DNA from: Phyto melanocephala
Taxonomy: Eukaryota > Arthropoda > Insecta > Diptera > Rhinophoridae
DNA length: 64,000 nt
Direction: 5' to 3'
Assembly (NCBI GenBank): GCA_941918925.1
Contig: OW799233.1
Location: forward strand, 30,076,421 to 30,140,420
In this document: piece by piece, positions 47,078-59,844 of the stretch
How the letters are laid out: each line of letters starts with the position of its first letter
How positions within the stretch are numbered: position 1 is the first letter of the stretch
Program-made: the position numbers and the translations under genes
Notes under the pieces: generated by a model
What the model was told of the DNA's origin: nothing
The model's database searches: none
The model's input: only the letters and a program-made list of their open reading frames with translations

Positions 47078-47340
47078 CATATCGACCTCTGTCCGCGAAA
47101 TTATCGTATGTCAAGTTTTTTTTAGAAATCGACTTTTTTATGCAAATTGGTTCTACATCCATCTGATAATTAAATATTATAGCCATAATTTTTTTTTGTT
47201 TTTAAGACGACACTGTGTACATTTCATCGTATATAGTAGTGCTGTTTACGTTATTATTTAGTTAAAAGTAATAAAAACGCTTTCCTGTAAAATTTTGTTT
47301 TTGTAACATACGATAATTTCGCGTACAGGGGTCGATATGT
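47078..47340. mobile_element. ~262-bp MITE with ~34-bp inverted ends
   Basis: CATATCGACCTCTGTCCGCG, continuing AAATTATCGTATGT, is mirrored by ACATACGATAATTTCGCG then TACAGGGGTCGATATG at the right, with two mismatches. Non-coding interior. Family and target duplication unassigned. Confidence 0.85.
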
Positions 47341-49439
47341 TTGACTCTATTTATGTATGAATTTGACTGTTAGAAATTTTGAACGCTAGCACTTATCGTG
47401 ACCGAATGATTGACATTTGTATTTATTTATATTATATTTGACGAGGATTATGCCTCTTGATTATATTTTTAGTTTGTTGAGTATTCTAACATTTCGTAAT
47501 CAATTTGTTGTAAGAAACCCCAAATATTTTATTTTTGTTTCATACTAAATAATAGTGAATTTCGAGCTTTTTGTGGTCTTTATGTAGAGTGTATTATTCA
47601 TTTGTGCCTTGTCTTGGGAAGTAAGAGTACACGTAAAAACGGTTTCGTCTATTTAGGAGTTAGATGAAATAATTGTTAATTGGACTGATCACGCTGGGGA
47701 TATTAATTGTGTGAATATACTTCCTCCTGGTTGACTAGACGAATATTTAGATGAAGATACAATCAATGACGATGAAATAGCCTTGAAGGTAGATAAGCCA
47801 ACAATATATATGTGTGAGAAATGCAAAATGCATCTGAAAAAATTTAACTAAATATTTTTTTCAGCCAAATTTAATCACTTTTGTATCCTTCATTTCGAAG
47901 TTAATAAAATAACCAAATAAACAGCAAATTAATCAAAACGTTTCAGTTGTATACAAAGTCAACATAAATAATAAGCACCAGTGTTTGAAATTTTGAGCAT
48001 TCTTTTGTGGGAAAATTGAAAACAAGAAAATTGTTTTCACAAGATTTTTAAAATCAGTGGGTCTCAATTAACTTAAAAGACAACTTTTTTTTAATTAATA
48101 AATAATGAATTTCTAAATTAAGTGGGTTAATAACCAAAGTTGTTGGTAAGTTGTTGTAGTTTTATGGTTGCACTCAAAGGATTATGTTTAACATTTTCAG
48201 TGTTTAGCTAGTTATTATCATTAATAATGATTATGACGCAAGTAAGGTTATATTTACAAATGAAAAATTTAATTTTTGTAATGAATAAAATTTTTTCCCC
48301 CAAAAATTAAGAATCTTTCTGCAGTGTTATTGTTAACGATTCATGTAGCGTCAATTCCTAACTTTTGAAATTGTTTAACAAACTCTAAATTACTAATTAA
48401 TAAATAGTAATAATAATTACTAAATAAATAAATAAATTAATTAATTAATTTCCAAAAAAACTTTTTGCTTAGAATGTTTAGCAGGTCAAAATAAGCAACA
48501 CAGTTACCAATGAGGAGAGTATTTTTTAAATAAATTCCTTTATTTTTAAAAACTTCTCTAAATTCAAAATTCCTACTTACCAACATATGTAGAATGACAA
48601 AGTTGCAAAATATTTTTTGTCCTAAAGACCACTATATTGCTTTGCTGCATACTCTATAATTAAAGCTAGTTTCACCCATGTGTTTCGAAAAGTTGTTTGA
48701 CAAGACAAAATTCAACGTCTCTCTTTTTAAGAGAGAGAATAAAGTTTCTTTGCAAAAAGCTTAAATTAAATAAATGTTTATTTAAATATAAATTTTCTAA
48801 ATCTAAATCGATTTCAATACCGTTATAATATTGGATGTTTTGACGATATTTTGTGTAAAAAAATTCACATAGCATCAAATTATTTGACAAAAAGAGTGCT
48901 CCTTCGATTCAAAGCACAAATTTTCGAATATAAAAGAATCGTACTGCAGAAAAATGTTAACAAAAAATTACTGTTTTACAAAATTTTTCTCAACAAAAAA
49001 GGTGAATTCATCTTAAGCAATAATTCTCTATAAAACCTTGTTGTTTTATTGAGATAACATCAAGTCGAAATAGGTAAATACACTTACTTCTATGTGTGGC
49101 AGGAATTAAGCAACTTAAACTTTAAAATGTTTAATTTGGATAAAAAGAATTATATCTTCATTATAAAATCTTTGAAATCTTCATTCTGACATCGTTCAAG
49201 CAAATGTTTCTTTATGTTGTAATCACAATGAACGTCTAACGTGTGGCTATTGTTTTTGTTTTGTTTTAATTTTATATTATTTGTTGAATATCTTTCCATA
49301 TGTATACACATACATGTATAATATCTACATGGTTGTTTTTGAAGTATATGTTATAAAAAACTTTTATATTGATGATACCAAAAACAAAATTTTTTAATTA
49401 AATTTAAAACTCGGGTTGAATCAATCCAAATATTTTTTT
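47341..49439. other. A+T-rich intergenic, no gene recognised
   Basis: (AAAT)/(TTAA) simple-sequence run near 48417-48450. No gene or element end recognised. Confidence 0.5.
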
Positions 49440-49670
49440 CGAGAAGACATTATCTTTTTTTAATTTTTTTTTTATTTTTTAAAAATTTTTTTTTATATTT
49501 TTTTTAACACACATACTTAAATTTATTGTTTTACAATGGGATGTTTTTTATATGTATGTTTTTTATATGTTTGTACGTATTTCATATGGGATGAATGGTG
49601 ATACAAACTATTGTTATTGCGTGAATACACATTCGGGATGGCCGAATATAGCACTCTTGCTTATTTTTAT
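49440..49670 (-). mobile_element. Family B repeat, partial copy B4
   Basis: T-rich tract followed by TTTTACAATGGGATGTTTTT, GATGAATGGTGATACAAAC and a damaged head (GGGATGGCCGAATATAGCAC, then TCTTGCTTATT). The tail half with the GTCY tract is missing. Confidence 0.7.
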
Positions 49671-49674
49671 ATGC

Positions 49675-49950
49675 TTTTCCGCTGAGGTAGAATGTTTTTG
49701 AGAATTATCATTCATCTAAATGCGGAAATTCTATTTATTGACGAATCCATTAAGATGTAAATGTGCCTTATCGCTGGAGATGATTTTCTTTACGAAGTGC
49801 ACTATATGCGTTTTGATTTGAACGCGTATCTTTCCATGATTCAAATTGAGTTAGTCTTAAATTGAGAAATGTCAAATTAAATGCAGGAAAACACTTGACG
49901 TTTAGGTGTGGTTCACATTCAATATCGGCCCTTAAAATGTAACCACCCTT
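49675..49950 (-). pseudogene. DD41D transposon remnant: 5' end fused to first-Asp region
   Basis: On the minus strand the element starts at 49950 with AAGGGTGGTTACATTTTAAG (TA at 49951-49952), the same end as the family A MITE. The 5' UTR and first codons follow to about 49800. After a deletion, KIISSDKAHLHLNGFVNK, a stop, then NFRI (about 49735-49795) matches KIVLSDEAHFWLNGFVNKQN of the 1292 transposase. It links the family A MITE ends to a DD41D transposase core. Inactive. Confidence 0.8.
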
Positions 49951-50741
49951 TACATGGATTTAATGCCATGTAAATGGTTTAAAATTTCAAAAAACAATAT
50001 GTCATCACATTTAAAAGATATAGAGGAATTATTTGAGCATGTATAATTCTATAACTCTTCTGATTGGATTGAAAAGTCTAGACAACTTCGGAATAGCTAC
50101 GATCCAAGAAATATAGGAAACCTTCGAGCCAAGAAACATAAAGGCAATTTGAGAAATATGTAAATATGAAAACTGTCATGAAAGAAAACTCTCTTTTGGC
50201 ATAGAACATGAGTGGACTTTAAATTCTGAAACACTTCGTTATTGGGAAATTATCAAAAATACACTGTGCCTTGAATTTAAAATTATCAAGGTTCGGAGGT
50301 ATTATTTTTTAGAGTTTAGAATGGTTCGTCAGTAAACATACCCTAATCTGCTTTGGTGGGAGTACTTATAACAAGTTCTACTCTATTTTTTAGTTTAAAA
50401 TAATATTGCTTATTCGAGGATTTTACAAAACAAGGAGGCTAAAAGTTGTTAGCAGTTTGGTTTTGCAAATTCGTCCAATTTTTTCCACCCATAAACACTC
50501 CCTGGAATGTGTACAACAACTTTCCAAAGCTTGAGTCCGATCGGCTTTACGGTTTCGGAGTCTACAGCTAACACACCGACAGACAGAGTTTCACTTTTAT
50601 ATATATAGATAGATAGATATTCCATCAGCATTGACAGCTTCCTTTGCTTTGAACAGGTGCTCGATAAGGGAATGGCTGTTAAATTAAGGAAACAAAAACT
50701 CCACGGAAAACTCTAAAATAAACAAAAAATTTAACTCTTAA
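49951..50741. other. A+T-rich intergenic, no gene recognised
   Basis: A (GATA)3 run near 50608-50620. Nothing else supportable. Confidence 0.45.
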
Positions 50742-51268
50742 GCTCTAAACACATAGACGCCAGCAGACTTCACAACTTCTAGGCTTCAAATGCTGCCAAC
50801 TTCAAATGCTGCTCTGAAGTCAGCTTCATAATTATTTTGAAGACAGCAACAACATAATAATCAGCTGATGTGCATTTTAGCAATACAAATTTCAGGGATG
50901 CCGCATATATATTTTATAATGAATAAAATTAAAGTTATTGATAAAAAAAAACGTAATTATATCACGAAAAACTATAAAAACACATACATTTGTTTCTTTA
51001 TTGTATTTTTGTAATGTTCTTTTATGTTTAATATCGAAAATAAGTTTTTGTTATTTTTTTTTCCAATTTAATATATGTAATGGCAACACTATATTTGTTC
51101 TTGCTGCCCGTCAAAATAGAAAATAGCCTAAGTTGGCAGCAGCAGCAAATGCTGTTGTGCAGTCGTGCTGCTGTGCTGCCGTCAAAATAATTGTTTTCAT
51201 TTAAACACATGGATTTTATTTTTGACATATTGCTGCTTGCTGTCTGCTGTCGTCTATGTGTTTAGAGC
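50742..51268. mobile_element. 527-bp MITE with ~27-bp inverted ends
   Basis: GCTCTAAACACATAGACGCC, continuing AGCAGAC, is mirrored by GTCTGCTGTCGTCTATGTGT, continuing TTAGAGC, with one mismatch. Subterminal CAGCA/TGCTG repeats occur at both ends. TTA flanks at a one-base offset would fit a 3-bp TWA duplication as in PIF/Harbinger, but that is inference. Non-coding. Confidence 0.85.
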
Positions 51269-54200
51269 ATTATTCACGATAGAGGTAAAAAATATATCTA
51301 CTTGAGTCTATTATATTATTCAGTGAAGCATCCTTATAAGAATCCCCTTTATTTGTATATCTTTTTGGGCTAAAAGCTTTGCTGGAAAGCATAATTAATT
51401 TTGTTTTTTTTCCGTACATCTCCAGCTTAATCATATTTTAAGACTAAATTCCAATTCCATTTCATTATTATTACTACGTTACTGTTTTCCTAATTAATTT
51501 GGCATACTTATCCTTTATATAAATCAAAGGATAAAAGTAAAAAAGAACTACAAACATGATAGAAATTTATAGACAATCAAGCTCAACTTTAATATATCCT
51601 AAACATTTACATAATTTAAAATGATTTTAAAAGCGTTTAAGTTATTTTTGTGAAAATAACAATCAAAATTGAGTTTCGTTTAAGCATTAAACTTTTCAAC
51701 GGTACATTTTATCGCCTTTGCAAATTCTATAACGTTAAGGTAATAGATTTTATTTTTAAGACATATGACTACTTTGACGACTCTCTCCACCTTTTGTGGT
51801 TTAGGGTATAAAAATATACAAACGGAAAACAAATTAATAGCATCCTTTGTTAAATAGTACTTGTATGTACATGATTATATTTTCTTATTTGTAGTTTATG
51901 TTGTTGTTTTTCATGTCTTTGTTATGTACTTAGTTTTGTTATATTGTTGCTATTTAGTTAATTTTGTTGTATGTATGTATTATTTCTGTGTAGTTGCTGT
52001 TGGTGATGATGTGTGCACATACTGCTGTTGCTTGGTGTTATTATTTCTGTTGCGTGTAGCAACATGGATTGTCAAGTCTATGGCACTTAATATTTAAAAT
52101 AAAATTATATTTTAGTTGTTATTTCTTAAATGTTGTCAAGTTGGCGTTTTTTTTTTTAATTTAAATTTTGTATTTTAATTTGTGTAGTTATTAGCAGTGT
52201 TGCTTAAGCTTAAGCTTATTTATTAATTAACTTTAATTTAAGTTTAATAAATGCTAAAATTGATTTTTAAATAACTTTAAGCTTTTATTGAATATTTTAT
52301 ATCTCCACTTCTCCTCTTGCGAGCGTAATCTGCTACAAAAATTTCCATTTGTCACAGTTTGTTATACGATTTTGTCGTTTAATTCGTAAAGTATTGTGGG
52401 TCTCCGGATATCGTTTTTTGTCGATCACAGTACATCTCGGTAATCTTTTTTGTTTTTGCATCAAAGTAGATAATTGGCCTTTCCCATAATACAGGGGCTG
52501 TTATCTGTCTTTGCGTAGGAACAAAGTCTCCATATGATTAGGGGTGTTGCTGAGCATTTATTATTGTATAGTTGGAGCAGTTAGGCTGCTCTTTGTTTGA
52601 TGACAGCAGTAAGTTGTATTTTTTTTCTTCTGGATGGATTGTCTGGAGAAACATTTTGTTTCCTCAGGTTCCCTAGGTTTTACGTTGGTTATTCTAATCC
52701 TATTCTATACCACACTTTCAGTATGAAAAAGTTTTAAAAATGCTTACAATTCTGTCCGAAGTCACTATAAAATATAAATATATTCAAAACTTTAAAAAAT
52801 TTAAATTTATTTATATATAAATATTTTCATTAAAAAGGCATATTTTTTAAACTTACGACAAGCCAGCGCTTAAGGCAAAATATTCTCTTAAGTCCCACTT
52901 CAATGTGGTAAAGCTACTTTTTAAGGGTAAGCCCTTCTCGTTTGTAACCCCTAGCAACACTTTTAGTAGTTATTAGGAATATTAAACTGAAAAGTTGCTC
53001 CACAAAATTCAAATATCCCCAAAAATAATATAAAAAATTGTCCTTCAGAAAAGGGAATTGCTATTGAAAATGGTTAAGGATAAATTCCTTTTTTTAATTA
53101 TTAATTGAAATTTAATATAATTTGAATATACTTTTTTTCGCCACATCAAAGTCTTTTTAAATTATGTATTTTACATATTTATGTGCTGCTTAATGTTTAT
53201 AATATTATTTAACTTTTGCTCTGCTGCACACTCTTATACACACAAGCACATAAGTTTGTGCTTATGTAATTGTTAAGCTTTATTTATGTTTTGTTTTATG
53301 AGTTTTAATTCTAAAAGAAAATGTATAATTAAGGCCTTTTCTCTTTATGACATATTTTTTTATGTTTATCTCTTAATATATGTAGAGTTAAATTAAAAAA
53401 TTAAATTAGTTTATGGTTTTGGATTGTAAAAGATATAAAAAGAAAAATTAATTTAAAAAAATAAAGTATTTTTTGAAATATTTTATTTACGAAAAAGTTA
53501 TTATAAAAAAAGAAAAAAAATTTGAAAAAAAATTGCAAATGAAGTAGGCAATCTTGATTTAAAATCTCTTATAGGACCAACTACTAGCTGAAATTTAAAA
53601 CTTTTATAGGATAGTTTAAGTTTCAAATATATAACACTAAGAATTGTTATTTCAAAAATTAAATAAAAGGTATAATTTTATTATTAATATTCCTTTTAAT
53701 ATAACTTGGGCCAAGGTTAATAAAATAAAAAATTTTACAAAATTTTTGAAAAAAAAAACATTGATGTTTTGTAAGAAAGCTATAAAAAAACGTTGTTCGA
53801 AATCTTTATAAAAATCCCATATTCTCCAGTAAATAATTGCAAAAATAATAAATATTTTTAAAATAACTACAGACGGCTTAAAACTATAAGTAAGAAAAAT
53901 TAAATATATAAATAAGGTTTTGCAAAGAAAATTAAGTCCCGGGCTCTTTAAAAGTCATCAAGGACAAATTAAACACAAATACAAAGGCATCCAAAGACAT
54001 TTACAAATCGTAAAAATTTATTCCCAAAATTCGCGTTCTGTTCACCAAACTTATAGAGCAATACGTTAAGTTTACGGTTCGCATAATCATCCATATAATC
54101 AGGTAAAATACAATACTATGAAACTATTTATGACCGCTTTTACTCTTTTGAAGAAATCATTGCCGCTGAATACGCGATTATGTCATATAATTTGAAATTA

Positions 54201-54370
54201 TCGATGTTACGCCATTCTTAGCAATTCGGTCTTTCATCATCCTCTTCTTGAAATATTTTAAGGAAATAACTTGGCTTTCATTCATATAATATCCAAAAAC
54301 TTAAGGACAGGGGATCATCAATTGAGTCGAGTATTCAGTAAAAAGTCAATGAAAAGGCCTATTTATTTCT
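51269..54370. other. A+T-rich intergenic, no gene called
   Basis: At 52379-52537 (minus) a 52-codon frame without a start has non-repetitive composition (FVPTQRQITAPVLWERP and on) but no family I recognise. The rest, especially 52700-54000, is very A+T-rich. Confidence 0.4.
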
Positions 54371-54589
54371 GTGAATTTGTTAAACTTTTTGTGTGGCTAC
54401 GTCAATTTTCTGATCTATGCCAATAAATCGAAAACGACTGATTTTTTTTTAGAAGCCAACATCCGACGCAATATTGTTGCTATAAGATCGGGTATGACCG
54501 AAAGAGTACCCGAGAGTGCAAAATTGAAACAAAGGGTTGGCGTTCATAGGGCGAAGTTGCGGAGGCAATTTCTTATAACTTATTTTTAA
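54371..54589 (+). pseudogene. DD41D transposase C-terminal fragment
   Basis: A 72-codon frame. NFLCGYVNFLIYANKSKT matches DYFLWGYVKSLVYADKPAT right after the third catalytic Asp of the 1292 transposase. EANIRRNIVAIRSGMTERV matches EASIVRVIRDIRPAVLEKV, and a weak GVHRAKLRRQFLITYF corresponds to the RGAHMPEIIFK end. The upstream catalytic region is gone. No terminal repeat was found. Confidence 0.8.
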
Positions 54590-55092
54590 ATATTAAATGT
54601 CATAAAATTCGCCAGCTTATTAAAACAATAGTTAATCAATAATCACCCCAATGAATTTATTATGTTTAGGGAAGTATATGTGACAGCGCATAGAGAAAGG
54701 GACCTAATTTTCCACACTTATATATAACAATCTTTGTTTAATTTAGCCAGGATTAACACAACATGGATTTCAATATTTATCGATGCCAGACGAGGTAAGG
54801 TTCACGCTAGTTAGTATATATAAACATGTTACTTTTAAATAGAATAACAAGCTTCAGCGCTATTGCTGATACATATGTTCAACTTGTCAAACTCTGAGAT
54901 ATTTTCTTGGATTCGAACCTCAGTTGTAAATATTTCTTTAAACTTCTTCACTAGGTCTCATAAAACTTTTGTACTAGTAACATTTTCTTTAGGTTACACG
55001 CCACTCTTTTTTTAAATACCTGAGTTTAAGATGATACAATCAAGTCCTAACTGCAGTTAAAACATAACAAAATGTACTTCGCTGCCATTACT
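54590..55092. other. A+T-rich intergenic, no feature recognised
   Basis: Nothing supportable on either strand. Confidence 0.45.
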
Positions 55093-55672
55093 TATTATAC
55101 CCTACACAGTGTAAGGGTATATGTAGGTTTGTCATTCCGTGTGAAATTTCTACAATTTTAATTTCCGATCCCATAAAGGTTGTATTTTCTGAAAGCTTAT
55201 GAATAGGGGAGTCAATTTAGCAATGTCCATCTGTCAGTTTGACCGTCTGTCCGTGTGTATGTTAAAATCAACATTTTGAGGCCCCCGACATCGCCTGGAC
55301 CCGTGTAAAGTACAAATATATCAAAAGTATTTAAGAGCAGATTGGTATTGAAAATCAGAAAAATAGCTTTATAAAAAACTGAGATATAATGAAAAACCTA
55401 GACCACCTCGTCTTTTCACACCAAAACAAGCTGGATGAACGCAGGTTCGAATCCCAGTTAAGAAAATTTTTTTTAATTTTCTTTTGTACATACATAAACT
55501 CAATTTATAATTTTACAATGGGATGTTTTTAATAGGATAAAGTCATTTTATAGATAATGAATACATATATATGTATGTACGTATTTCATATTAATGAGAT
55601 GAATGGTAATACAATTGTTATTGCATAACTGCACGTTGTGAAGGGTATACAAGATTCTGTTACTTGTTTTTA
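55093..55672 (-). mobile_element. Family B repeat, copy B5
   Basis: Minus-strand copy with tail hairpin (ATACCCTACACAGTGTAAGGGTAT) and (GTCY)n tract (55243-55258). The tRNA-promoter-like cassette here carries a perfect B-box consensus (GGTTCGAATCC at 55444-55454), followed by a T-rich tract. The head at the right has lost its hairpin: AAGATTCTGTTACTTGTTTT replaces the TTCGGC/GCCGAA stem. Confidence 0.8.
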
Positions 55673-57366
55673 TTTGTTGAAAGTTTAACATCAGTTTTAT
55701 AGGCAAGTTGAATTTAGATAACTAAGATAAATATATGTTTTTTTTGCTTTTTCTTAACTATAATTTCATTTGAACACAATAGCCGATATTTTCGTCTTCT
55801 TTTACACAGAAACGAATCGCTCGGCTATGATGGAAGAGCATTGTAATATTTAAGCGGAACAAAATTTTAATTAATGTTTTTATTACGAAAAGGAGCTGCT
55901 TTTATGGTACCGAAGATATCTTCTCTACTATTAAAAATTCTTCGGCATAATTTGTCCTTCACACCAACCAACATCTTATACGTATTTCATTACTTGTCTT
56001 TCTAATTTTAAATTATTTAAATTTACATTTTCACAGCTTTGCTGGAACAATTTTCAAAAATTTTTAATTTTTGTCAAGGTTTTAATTAATACTTAGAAAA
56101 TATTAAATTGCATGATATTTACTTGATTGTCAATTAAGAAATTTCCCCCCTGCAAAACATCATATCTTACCTATTAAAAAATGTAAATAATGAATATTCT
56201 TCAAGAATTATGCTTGAAATATTAATAACGTAAATTTTTTTAGCTCTACAGCCACTCATCTTGGTCTTCATTTTTTTTTTTTTTTATATGTAATTAAAAG
56301 TTTTCTGTTTAATATTTAAAACCACAATAATTCAAACGCAAAAATTTTATTAATTTACTAAATTAACTACAATTACAAAGATACAAACTGAAACCAAGAA
56401 TGTCAAAATATATTGTATGAATACCTACGTTAAGAAGGATGCAGCACGACCACACTACAACTGAGAAGAAGAAAAATAAAAAAAAAACGAAAAAGCAATT
56501 AAAGGCACAGCAATAACAGTAACATATTAAAACGAATGAAAACGGTTAACACCTCTATAAAGTGGTTTGATGAATTAAATAGAAGAGAACAAAATTTAAC
56601 AGAATGTTTTTTGTCAAACGTAACCAACATAACCAGCATAACATTGTAATAGGAAGAAATGCTTTTGTAAATATTTTTATTATTGTTATTATTGAGCCTA
56701 ATATAACGTACACACACTTCAATACACAAGTACACACATACCTAAAACCTCATAAACACACCCATACCTCAGATAAGCAAATGAGAGATTTCAAGAATTT
56801 TTATGACCTAAAACTAAATTGTTGCGAAAAGTTTCATTCCTTTATGTTTGTGATACAATACGATGAGGATGAGTATTATTGTCTTATTTATCTAGCAATT
56901 TAACTGTGCATGTATGTAAATATGTTTGTTATAATTAATGTTTATTCTTAAGTTTGAATTAGATAGGGGGTTGTTGATAAAATAGAAAATGTAAAAACTT
57001 TGTTAATTAGAAAATTTAATAAAACTGAAAAGTTAAAGCGCCAGTGTTTTAAATTTATACATCTTCAAGTATATATGACAGAGTTTTATGAGTTGTGAAG
57101 AACTTTGAAGAATAATTTTATATTTAATAATTAAAAGCTATAAAATGTTATTTCAAATTATGGTAGAATAACATTAAAAATTTATATGCGTTAGTTAAGT
57201 TATATGACACGGGTAATAAAAGTATTTTTAAACTTAAACGAGATAAGTTTTATTACATGAATTTTATGTTTTATTTTGATTGAACAACAATTTTGACGGA
57301 AACTAAAAAATCGTTTTAGCTCTTCTTATAGATAAAATGCAAACAACCACCAATGCACTCTGGCTA
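55673..57366. other. A+T-rich intergenic, no gene recognised
   Basis: A plus-strand 99-codon frame at 56604-56903 overlaps minus-strand frames of similar length; none has a recognisable motif. Confidence 0.45.
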
Positions 57367-57368
57367 TA

Positions 57369-58678
57369 TACAAGGTGGCGCAAAAGAAATCCTCCTATCA
57401 GAAAATGCTACAAATTTTGCAATTGGCCCCTAATGTCAGTTCTGTTTTGACATTTGTGTAGTAAACACATGCAAAATACACGCTAATAAACAATGTTACG
57501 CTACACTGCTCCAGAACGCGGAATATTGGTGACTATTTATTTGACCAATAATCGGTCGGTGACTTTGGCACAACGTGAATTTCGTCGCAGATTTCCTAGC
57601 CGTCCAATGCCTACTGGTGAAACACTGCGACGTTTAGCCGCTCGCCTCGAAGAGACTGGTACAACACGAGATGCTGCCAGGAGTGGCAGACCCCGGAGTA
57701 GCCGTTCTGCAGAGAATATTGCTGCTGTAGCCGAGGATGTCATGGAAGCGCCGTCGACATCGACCAGACGACGTGCCACGCAAATGGCTATCAGTCGACG
57801 GTCTTTACAGCGAGTTTTGGTACAAGATTTGAAGATGTTTCCGTACAAAGTCCAGACGGTGCATCAGCTGTTAGCTGCTGACCGCCAATCGCGTCTAACA
57901 TACGCTCAAGCCATCCTGAATCACCACCAAGAGGAAGATGATTTTTCATCAAAAATAATCATGAGTGATGAGGCCCATTTCCATCTTAGCGGGTACGTAA
58001 ATAAGCAAAATTTACGCTTCTGGGGCACTGAAAATCCGCGTGTAACCCACGAAGAGCCATTACATCCGCTCAAAGTTACTGTATGGTGTGCTGTTTTCGC
58101 TGGAGGAGTCATCGGACCTTTTTTCTTCGAAGACGTCGCGGGCCAAACGGTTACTGTGAATGGTGAGCGCTACAGAGCAATGATCAACGAGTTCTTTTTG
58201 CCGCAACTTGATGAATTGGGATTGGAAAACATGTGGTTCCAACAGGACGGTGCAACAGCACACACTGCACGTGCCACAACCGATATGCTGAAGGATGCAT
58301 TTCCCGGGCGCCTAATCTCCCGTTTTGGCAAGATCGCCTGATTTGACCGCTCCAGACTTCTTTTTGTGGGGCTTTTTGAAGTCGCGGGTTTATGTCAACA
58401 AGCCTCAGACTCTTGCAGCTCTTAAAGACAATATCCGTCAAGAATGTGAGGACCTATCGCCGGAAGTTTTGGCCAAAGTGATAGAAAATGCCATAAAAAG
58501 GGCTCAAATGACAATCAACTGTGGCGGCGGCCATTTACATGACATCATATTCTCGACTTGATGTAAAAAAAATTAAAAGACCAAATAAAAATACTCCACA
58601 AGAAATATCAAAGTGTTTCATTTTTTTTAAAAATTACAGCCAAAAAACATCGGAAGGTTATTTTTGCGCCACCTTGTG
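57369..58678 (+). mobile_element. DD41D (rosa-like) mariner transposon, nearly complete
   Basis: About 1,310 bp with TA at 57367-57368 and 58679-58680. Termini share ACAAGGTGGCGCAAAA as inverted repeats, then diverge. One transposase gene fills the interior. Size and structure are those of a full mariner-class element. The only obvious lesion is a small deletion in the coding region near 58329. Local G+C is clearly higher than in the surrounding DNA, consistent with recent arrival. Confidence 0.93.
57493..58561 (+). pseudogene. DD41D transposase with one frame-breaking deletion
   Basis: Starts at the ATG at 57493. Residues 1-110 hold the DNA-binding region: a DUF4817-like helix-turn-helix (SVTLAQREFRRRFPSRPMP), a basic RSGRPRSSRS linker and a second helical segment. 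The DDE_3-type catalytic core follows: first Asp at residue 159 (IMSDEAHF) and second Asp at 252 (WFQQDGATAHTA). After ISRFG the frame is lost and stops at 58341. Reading resumes in the next frame at about 58328 with ARSPDLTAPDFFLWGFLKSR, holding the third Asp, and runs to 58561. About six residues are missing at the junction; adding them back gives the DD41D spacing. Everything else is intact. Confidence 0.93.
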
Positions 58679-58680
58679 TA

Positions 58681-59844
58681 TATAACTATTTTTACTAATT
58701 GGAGAAATCGTCATACTATCTATTCTAAAGGTTGTGTCAGAAAAAGCTTATACTGGTATTAAGTTAAATCAAACTTTAACCGTTTAATAAAAAATTCTCA
58801 AAATTACGTAAATTTATTTATATAATAAATATATTATAAGTCATTCCCCTTTTTCGAAAATACTCCCATTAAACGTTTTTTTCTTAACATATTAGGTGAG
58901 GTGGTCTACTTCCCAGCGGACACATATTACAAAAGAATGAGTAGAATGTACTTAAAAACAGTTTTCAATACTTCCAGTTAGGCATTTAAACCCATTATTT
59001 TTATACGGCAATGTCATTGGAGGCAAGTTCGCTTACAAATAGGGACGTGTATAAGTACTTATCACGGTCGCTTATAAATAGAGACTTAAATAAGTACTTA
59101 CTTATATAGCAATAAATAAGTCCTTGACTTGAATAACCTAAATAACCCATTACTATTATGGACTTACAGAAGTCGTTCGGTTCTTCTAAGGACAAAAATT
59201 CGATTAGATTATTCTGCGATACGTTAATTTAAAATTTAAAAATCAGTGAAAATCTATATGCGATCACTTTCTTTATGAAATGCTTTGCCGCTGTTATCAA
59301 AACCATTAGTACTTATACCCTAAGCGTGTTAAACTAAATGGGAATTGTAAAAAGTTATGTATTTGAATGACTTGTAGCAAATTTCGCAATAAGAAATTGT
59401 ATTGTGTGTGTTTCTAAGAAAATTTCTGAAAATATGTACTTACTCACTTATTAATCAAGTCGTTACTGCAATACTTCGTAGTAACACAGACGATATGTAA
59501 TAGTTATTGGAAAGCATGTTTCTCAGTAAGTGCAAATCATTGCCAAATTTTTGCTGGGTTAAGCTTAAAATCGGACATATCCTTTGATACCTTTCCTGTG
59601 TTTTTTAATTATTTTTTATGCAGGCTAAAAATGTGGAGAGTTATGAGAATTTGCCTCTTGAGTTTGAAATTGAATTAATTGTTTGAATACCAATGAAGTG
59701 TCTTTTTCCATAGTGTCACGATGCCAAATCGGACAAGGTGTTTATCGTGCCTGACGACACAACTGATTGGCTGTTTTTACCACCCAAAGAAATCCCTGGA
59801 CAATGTCGTTTAAGCTATAATTTTTATTTTTTTAAAAATGTTTA
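58681..59844. other. A+T-rich intergenic with a short imperfect direct repeat
   Basis: TCGCTTACAAATAGGGACGT (59028) and TCGCTTATAAATAGAGACTT (59068), each followed by ATAAGTACTTA, form two ~40-bp direct repeats. No gene. Confidence 0.5.

Noticed and set aside
57537..58441. Minus-strand open frames up to 103 codons
   Set aside because: They are antisense readings of the DD41D transposase gene.
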